64,000 nt of DNA from Liolophura sinensis (lineage: Eukaryota > Mollusca > Polyplacophora > Chitonida > Chitonidae), in the NCBI RefSeq assembly GCF_032854445.1, contig NC_088295.1:66991058-67055057 (forward strand), written 5' to 3'. The notes below the pieces were generated by a model. The model saw nothing but the letters and a program-made list of their open reading frames with translations, ran no database searches and was not told where the DNA came from. Shown in pieces: positions 45,943 through 63,971 of the stretch; positions within the stretch are counted from its first letter, which is position 1, and the number at the start of each line of letters is the position of its first letter. The position numbers and the translations under genes are program-made.

Positions 45943-46644
45943 AATAAATTTGATATCTTCGGGTCACTCATTACATATCCTCTGTTTTGTATATTAACAA
46001 AACTCACTCTTTACGCTTGTATATTTAACATTACTCACTGTTTACGTTTGTATCTTTTGCTGTTAATATTATTTTGTTTACGCCTGTAAAACAATTTGTA
46101 ACCAGACATGTATAAAAAAAATGTGTATATATTTAGAAGGGCGTGTAAGCTGCAAGGACTTGTCTATCCCTACTGACGACTATCAGTTAATATAAGCGTA
46201 AAACAAACAAAACAAAAGTTTCAAGAAAGATGTCTAATAGTCATCAAACTCTTCTGTTTTGCACATTTAGAATAATCGTGTGCTTATGAATCTTGTGTTC
46301 TTTTCTGGCTCACCGGACGTACATTTGCTCGGTTTTTTTTTTAATATATTATTTAATCACCGCTTACGGATCCGGGTCCAAATCTCATCATGCGCTTGGC
46401 TTTGTCTAAACTTAACGAGGAAACAATGACGGTGGGCAAGAGGCAAAATCCAACTATGGCAAGTCATAATTAAACCAAACGCCATTTTTTTTAGTAACAA
46501 AGTAAGTAAAAGAAAATGTGGTTTTATTATCGGAACATGGATGTGGGAGGAATGTGAACATGCTGAAAGCATCAGTCGATTTCGGGGAAAATGGCATATA
46601 AATGAAGCGACCTATATGCTAATATTGATTCCATATTTATTAGT

Positions 46645-46712
46645 CGTGGATTTTCCTATACGTGAAAGATTCTTGAGTACTGCGAAAACACCAATCAAAC
46701 AAATAATGATAT
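46645..46712 (+). mobile_element. Decayed SINE tail
   Basis: GTGAAAGATTCTTGAGTACT followed by GCGAAAACACCAATCAAACA matches the SINE 3' end. Confidence 0.6.
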
Positions 46713-47814
46713 ATCACTTAATATTTATCATTTTATTTAAAGTTCTTGTTAATTCATCGTCAGACACAGGCCTATAAATTCTCTAAAATAACCCGGAAAC
46801 GATTCTGGTTGGGTACAGTCCGAAGATGTTTACTTAATAGACTCAAGTCGTTAAGACGCCATCTCCCATCATTGGCCACTTTGCGCTACAGAGAATTTGG
46901 TTTTAATTTGTGTTTGCTCCGTTGCGTAATAAATCAAGTCGTAATAAATTGAATTAAACCGGAGACCTGAAAAATTACGCTATTTCGAGACTGCCTTTTT
47001 GAGATGTGAAGATGCCAGGAATGCCGCAGAGAGTTTTGTGGTTATCGCACAAGATGTAATCGGCAAGGCGCTCTGTGGTCGCTCGGGTCGTTTAGATTAA
47101 ATCATCTGTCTAACAAGACGAGGATGAAACTCTAGTGGCGATGAGCGCAGAGGGCTTTGATAGTTCGATTCACTTCTCTTTGATATAAACAGGTTCAAAC
47201 GGATGACCCTACTGTCAAGACAAATAAGCTTGGAGGACTTCGCTAATTGATGGATTGTTTAGACGGATAAATAATGTTATTTTAAAGACGCTCGCGCCGG
47301 GTTAGCGCTGAGGGGATGGGTCGCCAGGGTATCGCGTTCCCGTCTCTACACACACGCCCCTAGTAAACCCAGGGGTTGACGGCAGGTTGAAATTCTTGTT
47401 TAAGCTTTTGGGAACCCTATCAACTACTCCTCCACCCACGCTCTATTGCCTTTAGTTTGCGTTTGAGTGCCCTTTCATGTTGTAAATACCGCGCCGTTAG
47501 CTTGATGCTAAATCCAGTTAGACCGAGAACATCACGGTTTTTGGCTGTCATGGATACCGTTGTGGGCTGGACGCTAATTTATCTTATGGGCTAAGTAATT
47601 CATGAAAAGATCGAAATTTTCTATCAAGGGTATACGCTATTCCCATATTGCTATATCTGTTAAATTGCATTTGCTGTGAATTTTTCGGCCCGATATCATT
47701 TAAGTCAAAGTGCAGTGTATAAGTTTCGCTGATTAAAGGGCGCCTATGTATATGGCATTTTACATTGCTCTGTCAATCTTACTTTTAAGAAGAACTCTCC
47801 TTAGCAAAATTAGC

Positions 47815-47956
47815 TTAGACATTCTCGCCTGACCGATTTGGGGCCTGACCACTGAGGCCCCAGGATCGAATCCAGCTCACAACTGCACCATGAAGTGAGG
47901 AGGTTTGTCAGGTTCCTGGCAGAATGCGAATAAATAAATAAATAAATAAATAAATT
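47815..47956 (+). mobile_element. Possible third SINE type
   Basis: A GGGGCCTGACCACTGAGGCCCC stem-loop-like head (7-bp perfect stem) is followed by a B-box-like GGATCGAATCC. The body ends GGCAGAATGCG and an (AATA)n tail lies at 47929-47956. Short and single copy here, so tentative. Confidence 0.4.
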
Positions 47957-48349
47957 TAAGTTGTTAATCTGTACTATGGAAATTTTTTCCATCTCTCTTC
48001 AGACTCGTGGCGTGTTTTTGCGATATATGCATATACACTACCCATCTTTTCCACTTCACGTTGCACGTACTCTCTCGTAGATTCCTTTTCCAGACTGCAC
48101 CTGTATAAGGTCCGGGTCCACTAACCACCCTTTGACTCATACGTACATAGAACTCTTATGCATGCAAGCTTTTATCTGCTTTACCGAGTCATGGTCTCCC
48201 CTCTCCGCTGTGCGAACTTTCATATTTGTTTTCCTTATTTTCCGTGTCATCTTAACTCCGGCTTTTTAATCCCTTTTATCGCCTATCTTCCATTTTCGCT
48301 TCAATGAAGCTGAACCTCGTACCTCATCCTCCTTTTCTATAGCTTGATT

Positions 48350-48720
48350 GTACTTTATGATCATTTTCCACTTCACTAAGTCTATGGTACCTCATACTCC
48401 TTTTCCTCTTCACGGTATACCTTATGTACCCCTTTTTCAGCTTCACGGTACTGTAAACTCCTTTCACGCTTCACGGTACCTCACGCTCCTTTTCCAGCTT
48501 TATGGTACCGGTACATGTACCTTATGTTCATTATTCGCTTCACCCTACCTAAGGCTCCTCCCCCTCTTCGCGCTACCTCATGATGCTTTTCCGTTCAGTA
48601 TACCTGGTACCTTAGTGTCTTATTTCGCATCCAGTATATGTTAAGCTCCTTTGGCGCTTCACGGTTCACCTCATGCTCCTTTTCAACATCACGGCACATC
48701 TTAGGTTACCTTTGTTATCT
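48350..48720. repeat. Degenerate minisatellite, about 27-30-bp unit
   Basis: Repeated CTTCACGGTACCTCA and GCTCCTTTTCCAGCTT words with variable spacing. Confidence 0.7.
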
Positions 48721-48914
48721 GACGGTGCGTCTAGGGTTATCTTTCACCTCACAATATCCTGTTGTCTTTTTAATCTATGAAAGTAAAAAGTTTTCAGTTT
48801 AGTGTTACCCAGTGAATAGGTAAATTGAGAACAACTGCATAAGGTGCATAATACCTATAGGCCTATATATTGAGTATACTTATAATTAGCCTGTATATAC
48901 ACACATTTCATGCT

Positions 48915-48990
48915 TCAGTGTCGTCGTAAGACTGAAAAAATATTAAGCACGACGTAAAACCCCAACTAGACATACATACATACATGGATA
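48915..48990 (+). mobile_element. Decayed SINE tail
   Basis: GTCGTCGTAAGACTGAAAAAAT, then AAGCACGACGTAAAACCCCA and a CATACATACATA tail: a diverged copy of the same 3' end. Confidence 0.5.
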
Positions 48991-49841
48991 CATATAATTT
49001 GAAAGCAGATGTATAGAGGACTTTGACACATGGTGGAATCTGGACCCCCAATAGGGTACTAGGCACATGATTATGCATGCGGGGATAAATATTTATGTAC
49101 GACAGATCTAATTTCCTTGCCTTCGTTTTTCTAATACGTTCAAACATTTCCGTTATTGTTGGTTTCTTTCTACTCTTGTTAACTAAGTATGCCTTTAAAA
49201 AAAGAATAGCATGATTGTAACATTGATGCCTTGGCTGTTTTAAATACCCACATGCCACATGCCGGATTTGAGGGAATGGTTAACATCAGTTATTTGGCTC
49301 AGAGACAAGCCACAAAAAAAACTTGCACGTGGATCACTTTTTGATAGAAATAATTAGCTCTCACAGTTTGATATCTCAGATCTTGAGCCGATGTGTGAAC
49401 ATATGTACCTCTCATATTAAACCCAGCGGTATCCCTGTCTAAACTGATTTTATCCTTTGAGACGAGTGTGTATTATCCAAGTCTTGAGGAAATGCCTGTC
49501 ATTCAAGGGACGTAACTCTATAGTTGATTACACAATCAGCTGATATCAGATACTCAGGATGAATGCCTTTCGATGAGAGTTGTGTCACTCAAAGAGTTAG
49601 ATATAAGGGCTATATTGTCAGAGAGGAATGTATATGATATCCTGCCGTTTCTCATTTTCTGTGGACATATATCACTGTTAATTGTTGTACATGTAAGACA
49701 TTCCATTATCGTCTGAAGTAGGCCTAGGCCTAAAGATAAGGCCCTACTCAGTATATAACATTTGTTTGAGGTACAGGTACATTGAATTGTTATTGATTAC
49801 TTTATTAAACTTTGATTTTATTTCATTGCTGTTTTTGCTTC

Positions 49842-49960
49842 TTTTATTTATTTATTTGATTGGTGTTTTACGCCGTACTCAAGAATATTTCACTTATACG
49901 ACGGCCAACGTTATGGTGAGAGGAAACCGGACAGACCTCTGGTAAAATCCACGACCATAT
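49842..49960 (-). mobile_element. 5'-truncated SINE, minus orientation
   Basis: TTTATTTATTTGATTGGTG, then TTTTACGCCGTACTCAAGAA and GGTGAGAGGAAACCGG. A well-preserved 3' half of the family. Confidence 0.85.
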
Positions 49961-50804
49961 TTCTTATAGACAACGATGGCCGGTTTTGTAGATGCCAAAA
50001 AGGAACAGAGCCATGGAGAACCCACCAGACTTCGCCAGTTTTTTTTACACACTTCCTAACGTAAACCTAAACGTGAAGAGTTTTGTGTCTTCGGGACGTC
50101 TTATACCCCTGAACCATCCAGAACATACAATTACTTTCAGCAATATACTTATCATTTGTGACCCATTGTACATATATGCCTATAAACAATGCATGTACTT
50201 GTATACGTGACAGCATATGTTTTTCTTTTATATTTGCAATTGAGTTATGTTATAGGCCTACACTAAGCGCACATTTTCATATCTGTTTATTCTAGAACGC
50301 AATTTACTATGCATTCATCGCTTAGGGGTGCATGTTGATTTCTGACAGAATTTAAAATCTTTCCTAAACCCTCAATTTTTGGTACTGAAAGTTGAAATTT
50401 GGATACATTTGGCTAAAGATAATACTTATGAGGTAGACAAAATTTCAAACTTAAAAAAAAAGCTTCAATATCGTATTTCAAATTTTGACTTAAGTCAGAA
50501 ATGTCTTTATGGAATCAGTGCTATGCAGGGAGCTTCCTATGATGCTTTCCGCCGTGACACGCTTTATAAACGTAAACGAAGTTACAAAATTTTCGAGCCC
50601 CATTTATCATGTAAACTACGAGAAGTTTTCACTTTTTAGTATTTAAAGGTACCGAATCACGGTCCCTCGGACTAGTGCAATTTATGAAGCCCACTTGGGT
50701 GTTTTCTTGCCGACTCAAGACATTACCAAAAGCGGGATATTGGTGATCTGGCGTTTCGCCGAATTTTGACACTAAGCCTTAACGGAGTATGGAAACCGAT
50801 AGAG

Positions 50805-50985
50805 GACATCTCGCTACTTCGCTACCTCGGCCTTTCTTAAAGAGGGCGAGGTAGCGAGGCAACGAGGTAACGAATCGAGGTATCGAGGTAACGAGATGGC
50901 GAGGTGGCAAGCCAACGAAGCCAGGTAGCGAAGTGAAACAGTGAGGTAACCAAGGGAAGTGGCGAAGTGAGGTAGCGAGATGTGG
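50805..50985. repeat. Octamer repeat array (GAGGTARC)n
   Basis: The 8-base word GAGGTAGC/GAGGTAAC/GAGGCAAC repeats with small slips. The left edge (CGCTACTTCGCTACCTCGG, 50812-50831) is the reverse complement of the array, giving a hairpin. Because eight is not a multiple of three, all three - strand frames are open. Confidence 0.85.
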
Positions 50986-52009
50986 TAACACTGTGCCAAA
51001 AGTGAACGGAATTGAACATCAATGTTTTTAAGTTATAGTGCCGGCTTGTAAATGTTGCGTGCTGTCTGTGGAATTACAGGATATTTTAGTTCTGAGATAT
51101 GCCGACGTAATTGAATATTTTACCGGTGGTCTACAATGGGCTGACTGACCAGCCGTGCCATATGGTACTGAAAGCAACATATATTCAGGTGGAGCGAAAC
51201 TGAAGGCATCATATTCAGGAGGACTGGTACAAAGACTGCCAATATATGCTATATGTTCCTGTAGGCAGTGCAATTTTATTTCAGTTATTTCATTTTTTAA
51301 TTACATTGTTTACATGGAAGCATCTGATTTGGTTTGATCAATTGTTCAAAATTCACCCGACTTAGCCATTGATTTAATGAAAAAACAAATCAGCATCTGA
51401 GAATCGTTTATATATTTATTTAATGCTTATTACGGCGTCGCACGTAATAAGGAGTATATACATGTACGCACGTGTGTTTCTGCGTATGTACCACATACCT
51501 GTAATCTGGCTGTAAATTTATGTGTGTATATGTGTCAAAATGCAGACGTGTGTGCGTATGTACGTATGTATAGCATGGTACAGACACGCTTCAAAAACTC
51601 GCTCAGCAATATCGTAAAACACATGTTAACTACGAGCATTCCACGCCAGCTTCAAATCTCTGCGCTTTTCTTTGTGCATTGCAGTCTGTCTTTTCCAATC
51701 AGTATTTTAATACATCTCGCTATAGGTGGCCACATTTACAGAAGCGTAAAGAGGGCCTGTCCGAACTTCAAAGGTTCTGTCATATAGGCAGGCCCCAGCA
51801 CTCAAAACTCTCCAAATATCTCTTGGAATGTCGACCCTCCGTAAACCATTAGTTAAAGGTTGTCGATGTTTTTGTATGATTCTGCGATGCATGGGTACTA
51901 TCAATCGGCGGCTGCTGTGTTTTACGGCGTAGAGGGTTTAAATGCGCATCACTAGTCCATACAGCCATTGTCAACATAATGGTCAAAACTGATCAGTTTT
52001 ATATTCTCC

Positions 52010-52275
52010 ACAGAAATTATCAACATTTTGATCCACAATGATGATCTGCATTAGCGTCATAAAAATGTATATTAACATTGTACTCCACGCTACTCTACAT
52101 GTACTTGATCAACACTGTATATACTCCCAACAAAACATCATATTGTAATCCACAAAGAAGTTGATCAACATTATTGTAATCCACAAAGAGTTGGTCAGCA
52201 TTATAATAATCAACAAATAATGTATCAACATTATAATGCACACAATGTTGATCAACATCATAATGGACGATTAAT
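52010..52275. repeat. Degenerate tandem repeat, about 30-35-bp unit
   Basis: Repeats of ATCAACATTATAATCCACAA with variable spacing; AT-rich. Confidence 0.7.
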
Positions 52276-52736
52276 GGTCTAATTTATGTTCCTCTTGGAA
52301 TAATGTTTCACGTGATTTCTTCTTGATGATTTTTGATGAAATTTTTGCAGTATTTCTCCTGCATTAATCTTAAAAGTCAAAATTTACTCCCTCATGAAAA
52401 TTCAGTTGCTGTGGGCCAAGGAGTCCAATGTTCTACAAAGTGGTAGATAGGCAAACATTTTTGTCGACTAATACATAAAAATCCTGGAAAATCCTGGAGT
52501 TCTGGAAAAGTGATCAAAACTATTACGATGACCAAAGTGATCAAACTCTGTTTTCGAAAAGTGATTAGCATTGTTGAAAAGTATGTGTGAAGATGCAGTT
52601 AAAAATGACCAATATCGATATAAGGTGTATATGAACATTACGAAACCGAGTAACTATGGAAAAAAGAGGGGCGATTAATTTGGGGATCCGAGTGAAATTG
52701 TTAGAGCAACACATTCATTTGTAAATATGTGATCTA

Positions 52737-52835
52737 TATATTGGTGTTTTATTCAGTACTCAAGAACATTTCACTTATATTTATTTATCTGATTGGTGTT
52801 TAATGCCGTACTCAAGAATATTTCACTTTTAGGAT
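52737..52835 (-). mobile_element. Two stacked SINE tails
   Basis: The end motif TTGGTGTTT...GTACTCAAGAA(T/C)ATTTCACTT occurs twice in a row (52741-52779 and 52793-52830), separated by TATTTATTTATCTGA. One copy seems to have inserted into or next to the other's tail. Confidence 0.75.
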
Positions 52836-53176
52836 GGCGGTGCAGATATATGCATTGATCTGTAAAATACGTGTATATAAATCACTATCTTTGAATAAAT
52901 AAGTATATACATAAGGTTTATATTTATTTCCAGGACAGTCTTTAGTTTCGAGTCGCCGTTCGATCTCCGAGAATCTTGACATACCGCCAGTTGTCATCCA
53001 CGATTACTGATTTATTCGCTGTCACTTAGAGTCTATAACAGTTTACTGAGCGCCTGTTTAACCAGGCAAAGGTGTGTATGAAAACAACTTTGCCATCGTA
53101 AAACGGGATCTGTGTGTGCTGTGTGCTTTTAGTTAGAATTAATGAAGGCAGAATGAGCTCTGGGTGGGAGGAGTAT

Positions 53177-53189
53177 GGGGGGGGGGGGG
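53177..53189. repeat. Poly-G run
   Basis: A G-run within a G-rich stretch (53155-53205); possible G-quadruplex or simple repeat. Confidence 0.8.
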
Positions 53190-54348
53190 CGGAGAGAAGG
53201 GGATAAACAGATCGGAGCTTCCATCACTCATGGCCTGGTTATTTCAGCAGCTCAGCGTTTGAAGGCTGCCCAGACCCAGTGTCATTCAGGTGGCCAGCGC
53301 TTTGAACTTCTCGGCTCGCTGTAGTGCATCACATCGCTCAAAACTAAATCATCCTCAGTACACTACAGCCATCAACCGGGGGGGATAAGCGACACGTGTC
53401 ACGGTCAATTAAGATAGAATTACCACATGAAAGGGGCTTATTTACCATGAATGACAAATCTGTTATTCTATAGTATTGCTACGAAAACTTCAAATTCTCT
53501 TTGACGTATAGCGATGCCGGTCTATAAGGATGGATAGAAAACACATTGCGGTTTTTCAGTTTCCAGGCCTTGTGATTTTTTCCCCGAACACTAATTGGTT
53601 CCCGTAGTGAAACAACAACATCGCTTGTATTATCATTTCATTCCTTCTTCTCTGTCCTGGCTGATTATTTGGACCTCTAAGTAATCAAACAGCACCTTGA
53701 TTCCCAGGAAAGCGCCCCAGAAAGTTCGCATTACACTTCAAAGGAATTTCGAGTGCTGAGACTGGTGCAAATCCATCAGCCTTTATAATGGGTTCCGTTT
53801 ACAGCGCTGATCGAGTCAGCAAATCCGTTATTTGTGCATCCTCCCAAACCATCTATATATCGAGGTGGCGAGGTCCCAGACACAGTTCAAAACAAGTGTA
53901 TAACGAAAACACCCGGTTTAATCCCAAGTCAAGTCTTGTCTAAAACTTCAAAACAGGTAATCTTGGCCCTACCTGACGAGGTCAAGACAAGCATATGTCA
54001 AGTGTATACGGCCTACATGTGCTTGGCAGGCATGGAGTCCATGTCTTTGTACACTCTTGAGTGCATTTCTGTGCCGTATTTTCACATCAAGTTGTCAGGC
54101 AATGTTAATGTTGTTTGACTGTAATTTAACGTCGTTTTCTACAGTTTTTCAAGGTTATGTTATAGGAGGGTGTTTTTTTTTCCCCAATCAGGCCGAACAT
54201 ATACAGGTCTATTTATAGTGCTGCCTAACTGAAACGCCAAGCAAAGGACACTGGACACGACGCCTAACCCAGTCATATCATTCTGACACCATGCAATACG
54301 ACCAGTAGACTCACTTTGCATAGCTTATGTTATGACACAAGCAAGTGG

Positions 54349-54475
54349 CGGGTTTCATGAAGCGCACTTAATTACGTAAGCACTTAACTACTATGACAAC
54401 TTATGTCGTAGAGGTATAAAGTGCATGTACACTTAGCTAAGGGCTACTTAACACTAAATACGGTTCATGAAACCG
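54349..54475. repeat. MITE-like element with short terminal inverted repeats
   Basis: It begins CGGGTTTCATGA and ends GGTTCATGAAACCG. The ends are inverted copies, and the interior holds repeated CACTTAA and ACTTAG motifs. Length is 127 bp, without coding potential. A non-autonomous DNA element is plausible but not shown. Confidence 0.45.
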
Positions 54476-54783
54476 ACTCCAGGTAACAATAATACCAACG
54501 TTACAGATTTTTAAGTCTCAGTTTTAAATGGACTCGGGAATGAGCCCCGCATCTACTGAATTTCGCTCTGTACACAATGCTTCTGTACACTAAACCGTTA
54601 TACCGTGGCATTGAGACTGTTCTCGGTTAAGCAGACCTCGTGGTATAATCGATACAATGTAGAAAGCGATTGCCAACACGGAAGTAAGCAGATAACCAAA
54701 CAAACTAATATCTATAGCCTATTATTAGTGAGCAACAAATTTATGGCCGTAGAGAAACAAACAGTATAACTATATACAGCTGC

Positions 54784-54872
54784 ATTATTTATTTATTTAT
54801 TTCATCGGTATTTTACGCCGTACTCAAGAATATTTCATACGACGGCGGTCAGCATTATGGTGGGAGTAAACC
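54784..54872 (-). mobile_element. 5'-truncated SINE
   Basis: TTATTTATTTATTTATTTCA followed by TATTTTACGCCGTACTCAAG and CAGCATTATGGTGGGAG. Only the 3' part remains. Confidence 0.8.
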
Positions 54873-56079
54873 TTCAACAAGGTGCAATGGAAAATCTTTG
54901 AAAATATACTTTATTCACAGTAAAAACTTACAAAATGTACACTACGAGCTTACATTATCAAGCGACCATGCAATAGCTGAAATAAACGTGAAATATTCGT
55001 CTCTATTTAATTGACTACGGGGTTTAATTCCATACTTGAGATTTTGTTCACTCACATAGCGACGATCCAATAGTAGTGGAATCAGTGTCGAGTCTGTGGC
55101 CTTACTGATTAGTAGGCGGTCTGCTACAGGCGAGAGTAACACTTACGCGAATGAGCCATCCAACCCTTTTTCCAAGCCCTGACCATAAAGAGAGCGCAAT
55201 GTATTTACACATATAACCAGATTATTTCAACTGCAAAACAGATTATAATATATTTCATTATAAGCATTACCGGTAATGAAATGATCAGAAAAGTAAGCGT
55301 TTCATTCATGCTCCCAAAAGTTTGGCACCTAGCCCATGATTGATGAATATCTTTAAATGGCGTCAACCTCTGCCGCTAAAAACTTGGAAAAAATCTTCCC
55401 AAGAAATGTACTGGTAATGAAAAAACATCCAAACGCAGAGTTATAGAGGACAGAACAAATATGGCTTGGGTTGATTAACTCAGTTAAAAAACAATGTGAA
55501 CTTTCCATAAATACAACAAAAATGGAAAAAAGCACATCCTAGATTTCATCTTGTGGCCATTCCTAAATTTAATTGATCGGCTTTTTGTGCGTATCGTTCA
55601 TATATATCATTTGACTGGTTTCGTTTAGGAGTGGACAGCTGACACAGTATAGTAGAAACCACAGCACGTCGTCCGGTATGCCTGACAAACCTCCTGATGT
55701 AAGCCCGCTACCGAGCCAGCCGATGACGGAATAAAACAAGAGTACCTAAGGGATATCTAGGTCTCTTGACAGTTTCCAACAGTCTGTCTATAGACTTCGT
55801 GGACAGCCACAAAACTTTTATCTTTAACCACGTGATCATGAGGCTATACAGTTTTTAACTACCATCATATCATAGTAATAAGGGGGAAATCAGAGACCAT
55901 TAAACAAAAAGCAATCATGACACTTAAAATTTTTGTAAAAACGTATTTTTATATTGATTGTGTCATATGTCATGCTGAGACCATGGTGAGATTTTGATGA
56001 CTGCATGTGGTCAACACACAAAAGTTATTTAAGAAGGAAACGACCTCCTATAAATGCATACCCTCGTGCCAACAATTTA
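54873..56079. other. Intergenic or distal CPOX 3' flank
   Basis: AT-rich. On the - strand, AATAAA at 54915-54910 could end a very long CPOX transcript. No gene recognised. Confidence 0.4.
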
Positions 56080-56612
56080 TAAAAAAGGTAAAAAAAGGTT
56101 TATTTTATTTGTAATTTCACATCAATAGGTAATTGAAAACTTAACATCCTAGCAACCAAAACAATCTTGCACTACATACAGCCATCAATTTATTTTCAGA
56201 TATTATAATTTTGAGTACTACTTCATCCACTTCATTAATTAATACCCCAAACAACAATATTTGATTTTAAGCATGATTACTAAGACCATGTTAACCAGTT
56301 CCCAGTTAAATTACAAAAATATAACAAAACAAAATTTAACAAATACAAATAACAAAAATATATTTCTAACACCATTATGGTTAATACAGTATTATTATCA
56401 GTACAGCATGAACAACAACATTTTTCTAAACAAAGTGGAATATATATGTGTTAGTCGTAACATAAAGTTGTCACTTTGATTGTCTTACCACTTCACAGTA
56501 CATGTTTAACTGTCAAAACATTCTCAGTCTAAATCTGTAAGAAGGGTGGGAAGTTGGGGTCACGTGACCATCCTATTGCATCTAAAAAAAAAAATGGCCG
56601 CCCAATGCCAAA

Positions 56613-57030
56613 GCATTCTGTAAGACGGATCCAAAGTTAGAGACCACGTGATCTCCTTAGTGACAAACGGCGTGGGTGAAGAAAACGGTTCTTCCAACGT
56701 TATTGCATAGGAAAATGCCTATTTTTGAACCGCTGTCAGCAACCTTGAATCCGTTGGATTTGTATAATTTTCAGCTTTAACACTTTGCCAGCGACCAGTA
56801 AGGCCTAGGTGTACGTCAAAATAACGTCACGAAAGCTCTACAGAAATACCGGTACTCAGACTAGCTGGAAAGTTATATAAATCCAACGGATACATGATCG
56901 CTGACAGCGATTCAAAAGTAAGCATTTGCCAATGCAATAACGTTGGGACGACCGTTTTCTTCACTCACGCCGTTTGTTACTAAGGAGGTCACGTGGTCTC
57001 TAGCTTCCGATCCATCTTACAGGAATATGC
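56613..57030. repeat. Large imperfect inverted repeat (arms about 165 bp)
   Basis: The left arm runs from about 56613 to 56776 and the right arm from about 56861 to 57030, with an 84-bp spacer. Matching blocks in order include CTGTAAG, GAGACCACGTGAT, CAAACGGCGTG, AAACGGT, AACGTTATTGCAT and ATCCGTTGGATTT against their reverse complements in the right arm. There are no transposase-like ORFs. It could be a foldback element or MITE, and lies in the likely 3' UTR of CPOX. Confidence 0.85.
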
Positions 57031-57569
57031 AATATGGACACAGAGCCCCATTACAACTACCGTTTTCCGAATAAAGCCTTTTTTTGCTTGCCAGCCTGCC
57101 GTTTTTGGTCAACAGGTTTATGCTTAGTATCAAAATGATGGAAATTGTTTAAGCTTTGGGCACGTATGGGATTTAATGATGAAAGTTTGTAATTCTGGGC
57201 GAAAGGACACAAGGAGACAGGTGGTAAGGAGACAGGTGGTGATGAGGCTGCGAGTGACGTCCGCTTGGCTTTGCTAGGTACCTCTCCCTGCTTGCCGGCA
57301 TAGAAATGTCCAGATTTTGACAGTCAACCTACGTCAAGATTTTTATGGCTTCTTTTTCATAGGCTGGGCCAGGTATGCACCAAAGCTTATTAGCCAAGGA
57401 ATCTTTGAGGCTGAACTACAGCGTTTAAACGTTAACACTGTCGCTTATGGAAAGTTAAAGAGGGTATGTGGCCATCTGTGACTCTGGCACAGAAGAGGGG
57501 AGGGCTACTTTTGTATCACAGGGGAAATAAACCTAACAGCATCAACCAGAACGCCTGTTTACACACTGA

Positions 57570-57583
57570 CCCCCCCCCCCCCC
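57570..57583. repeat. Poly-C run
   Basis: A homopolymer in the CPOX 3' flank. Confidence 0.85.
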
Positions 57584-58355
57584 GCGATGTATTTTATCTT
57601 TGAAGAATGTTTACAAACTATAGCATGTGTCTATAAAACTTTTAATTTGCATCTCTCTTCTTACCTAATCTGCAGCAATCACCATAATATATTTCTGCCA
57701 AGATCAATCGCATAATTTTAATTTTAAAAAAATGAAATATAAAAAACACTTTCAAAAAAAAGACAAATTTTACGTTACGACACATGAATAATCACAAAAT
57801 TCTAAATAACAAAACTATTTATCTGAATGAAACAATTCATAGGTTTCTCATAAAAAGCCACAAAAAACGTCACTGTGACAAGCAGTATAGAGATCTATTC
57901 ACTCAGACAACAACAACTGAAAACGTCTAGTTATTCTGCATTAGCCTTAGGTTAAATCATAGCGATATCGTACAAGATATCTTGTATTTACAAGAAATCG
58001 TTCTACTATTCACAATAACAGATCACTTGTGTAGAAAATTTAAGCAGCAAGTGTACAATTCCATTACAAGTAAGAGTTGACAAACATACTTCAAAAGATT
58101 ATGAAAGAGGAAATAATTCAGATTTCATGTAAATACTCCGGGTCAAATTTTTAGGGGTATGTCAATGGTTCAAGGTAATTTCTTGATCCCACATATTGTA
58201 AATAATATCTTGACTATGAAAGACATAATGCCTCGTAGCTTCAATTACCATAAAAACCCCCTAAAATCTCCCCAATTCTGAGAGAAAGTAGTACTCCTAA
58301 AATGAAAATGACTGGATGATCTTGTCAGTGTCATGATGCCATGTCATATCTGGTG

Positions 58356-63971
<5,616 letters not shown>

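Larger units (their letters stand above)
43974..48349. other. Intergenic
   Basis: Contains a 104-codon - strand ORF (44365-44679) of unknown status, the hairpin at 45872-45942 and SINE remnants. Nothing else recognised. Confidence 0.5.
48991..54348. other. Intergenic
   Basis: Apart from listed SINEs and tandem repeats, no supported gene. The 86-codon ORF at 50379-50639 and the 94-codon ORF at 53834-54118 have no recognisable family. Confidence 0.5.
56080..58355 (-). other. CPOX 3' flank, possible long 3' UTR
   Basis: An AT-rich stretch without a supported ORF. Read on the - strand, AATAAA occurs at 56104-56099, and another candidate lies further away at 54915-54910. It contains the large inverted repeat at 56613-57030 and a C-run at 57570-57583. 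The real 3' end is not decidable here. Confidence 0.35.

Noticed and set aside
50779..51022. Three overlapping - strand ORFs with LPRYLATS-type repeats
   Set aside because: An octamer repeat opens all three frames; not coding.
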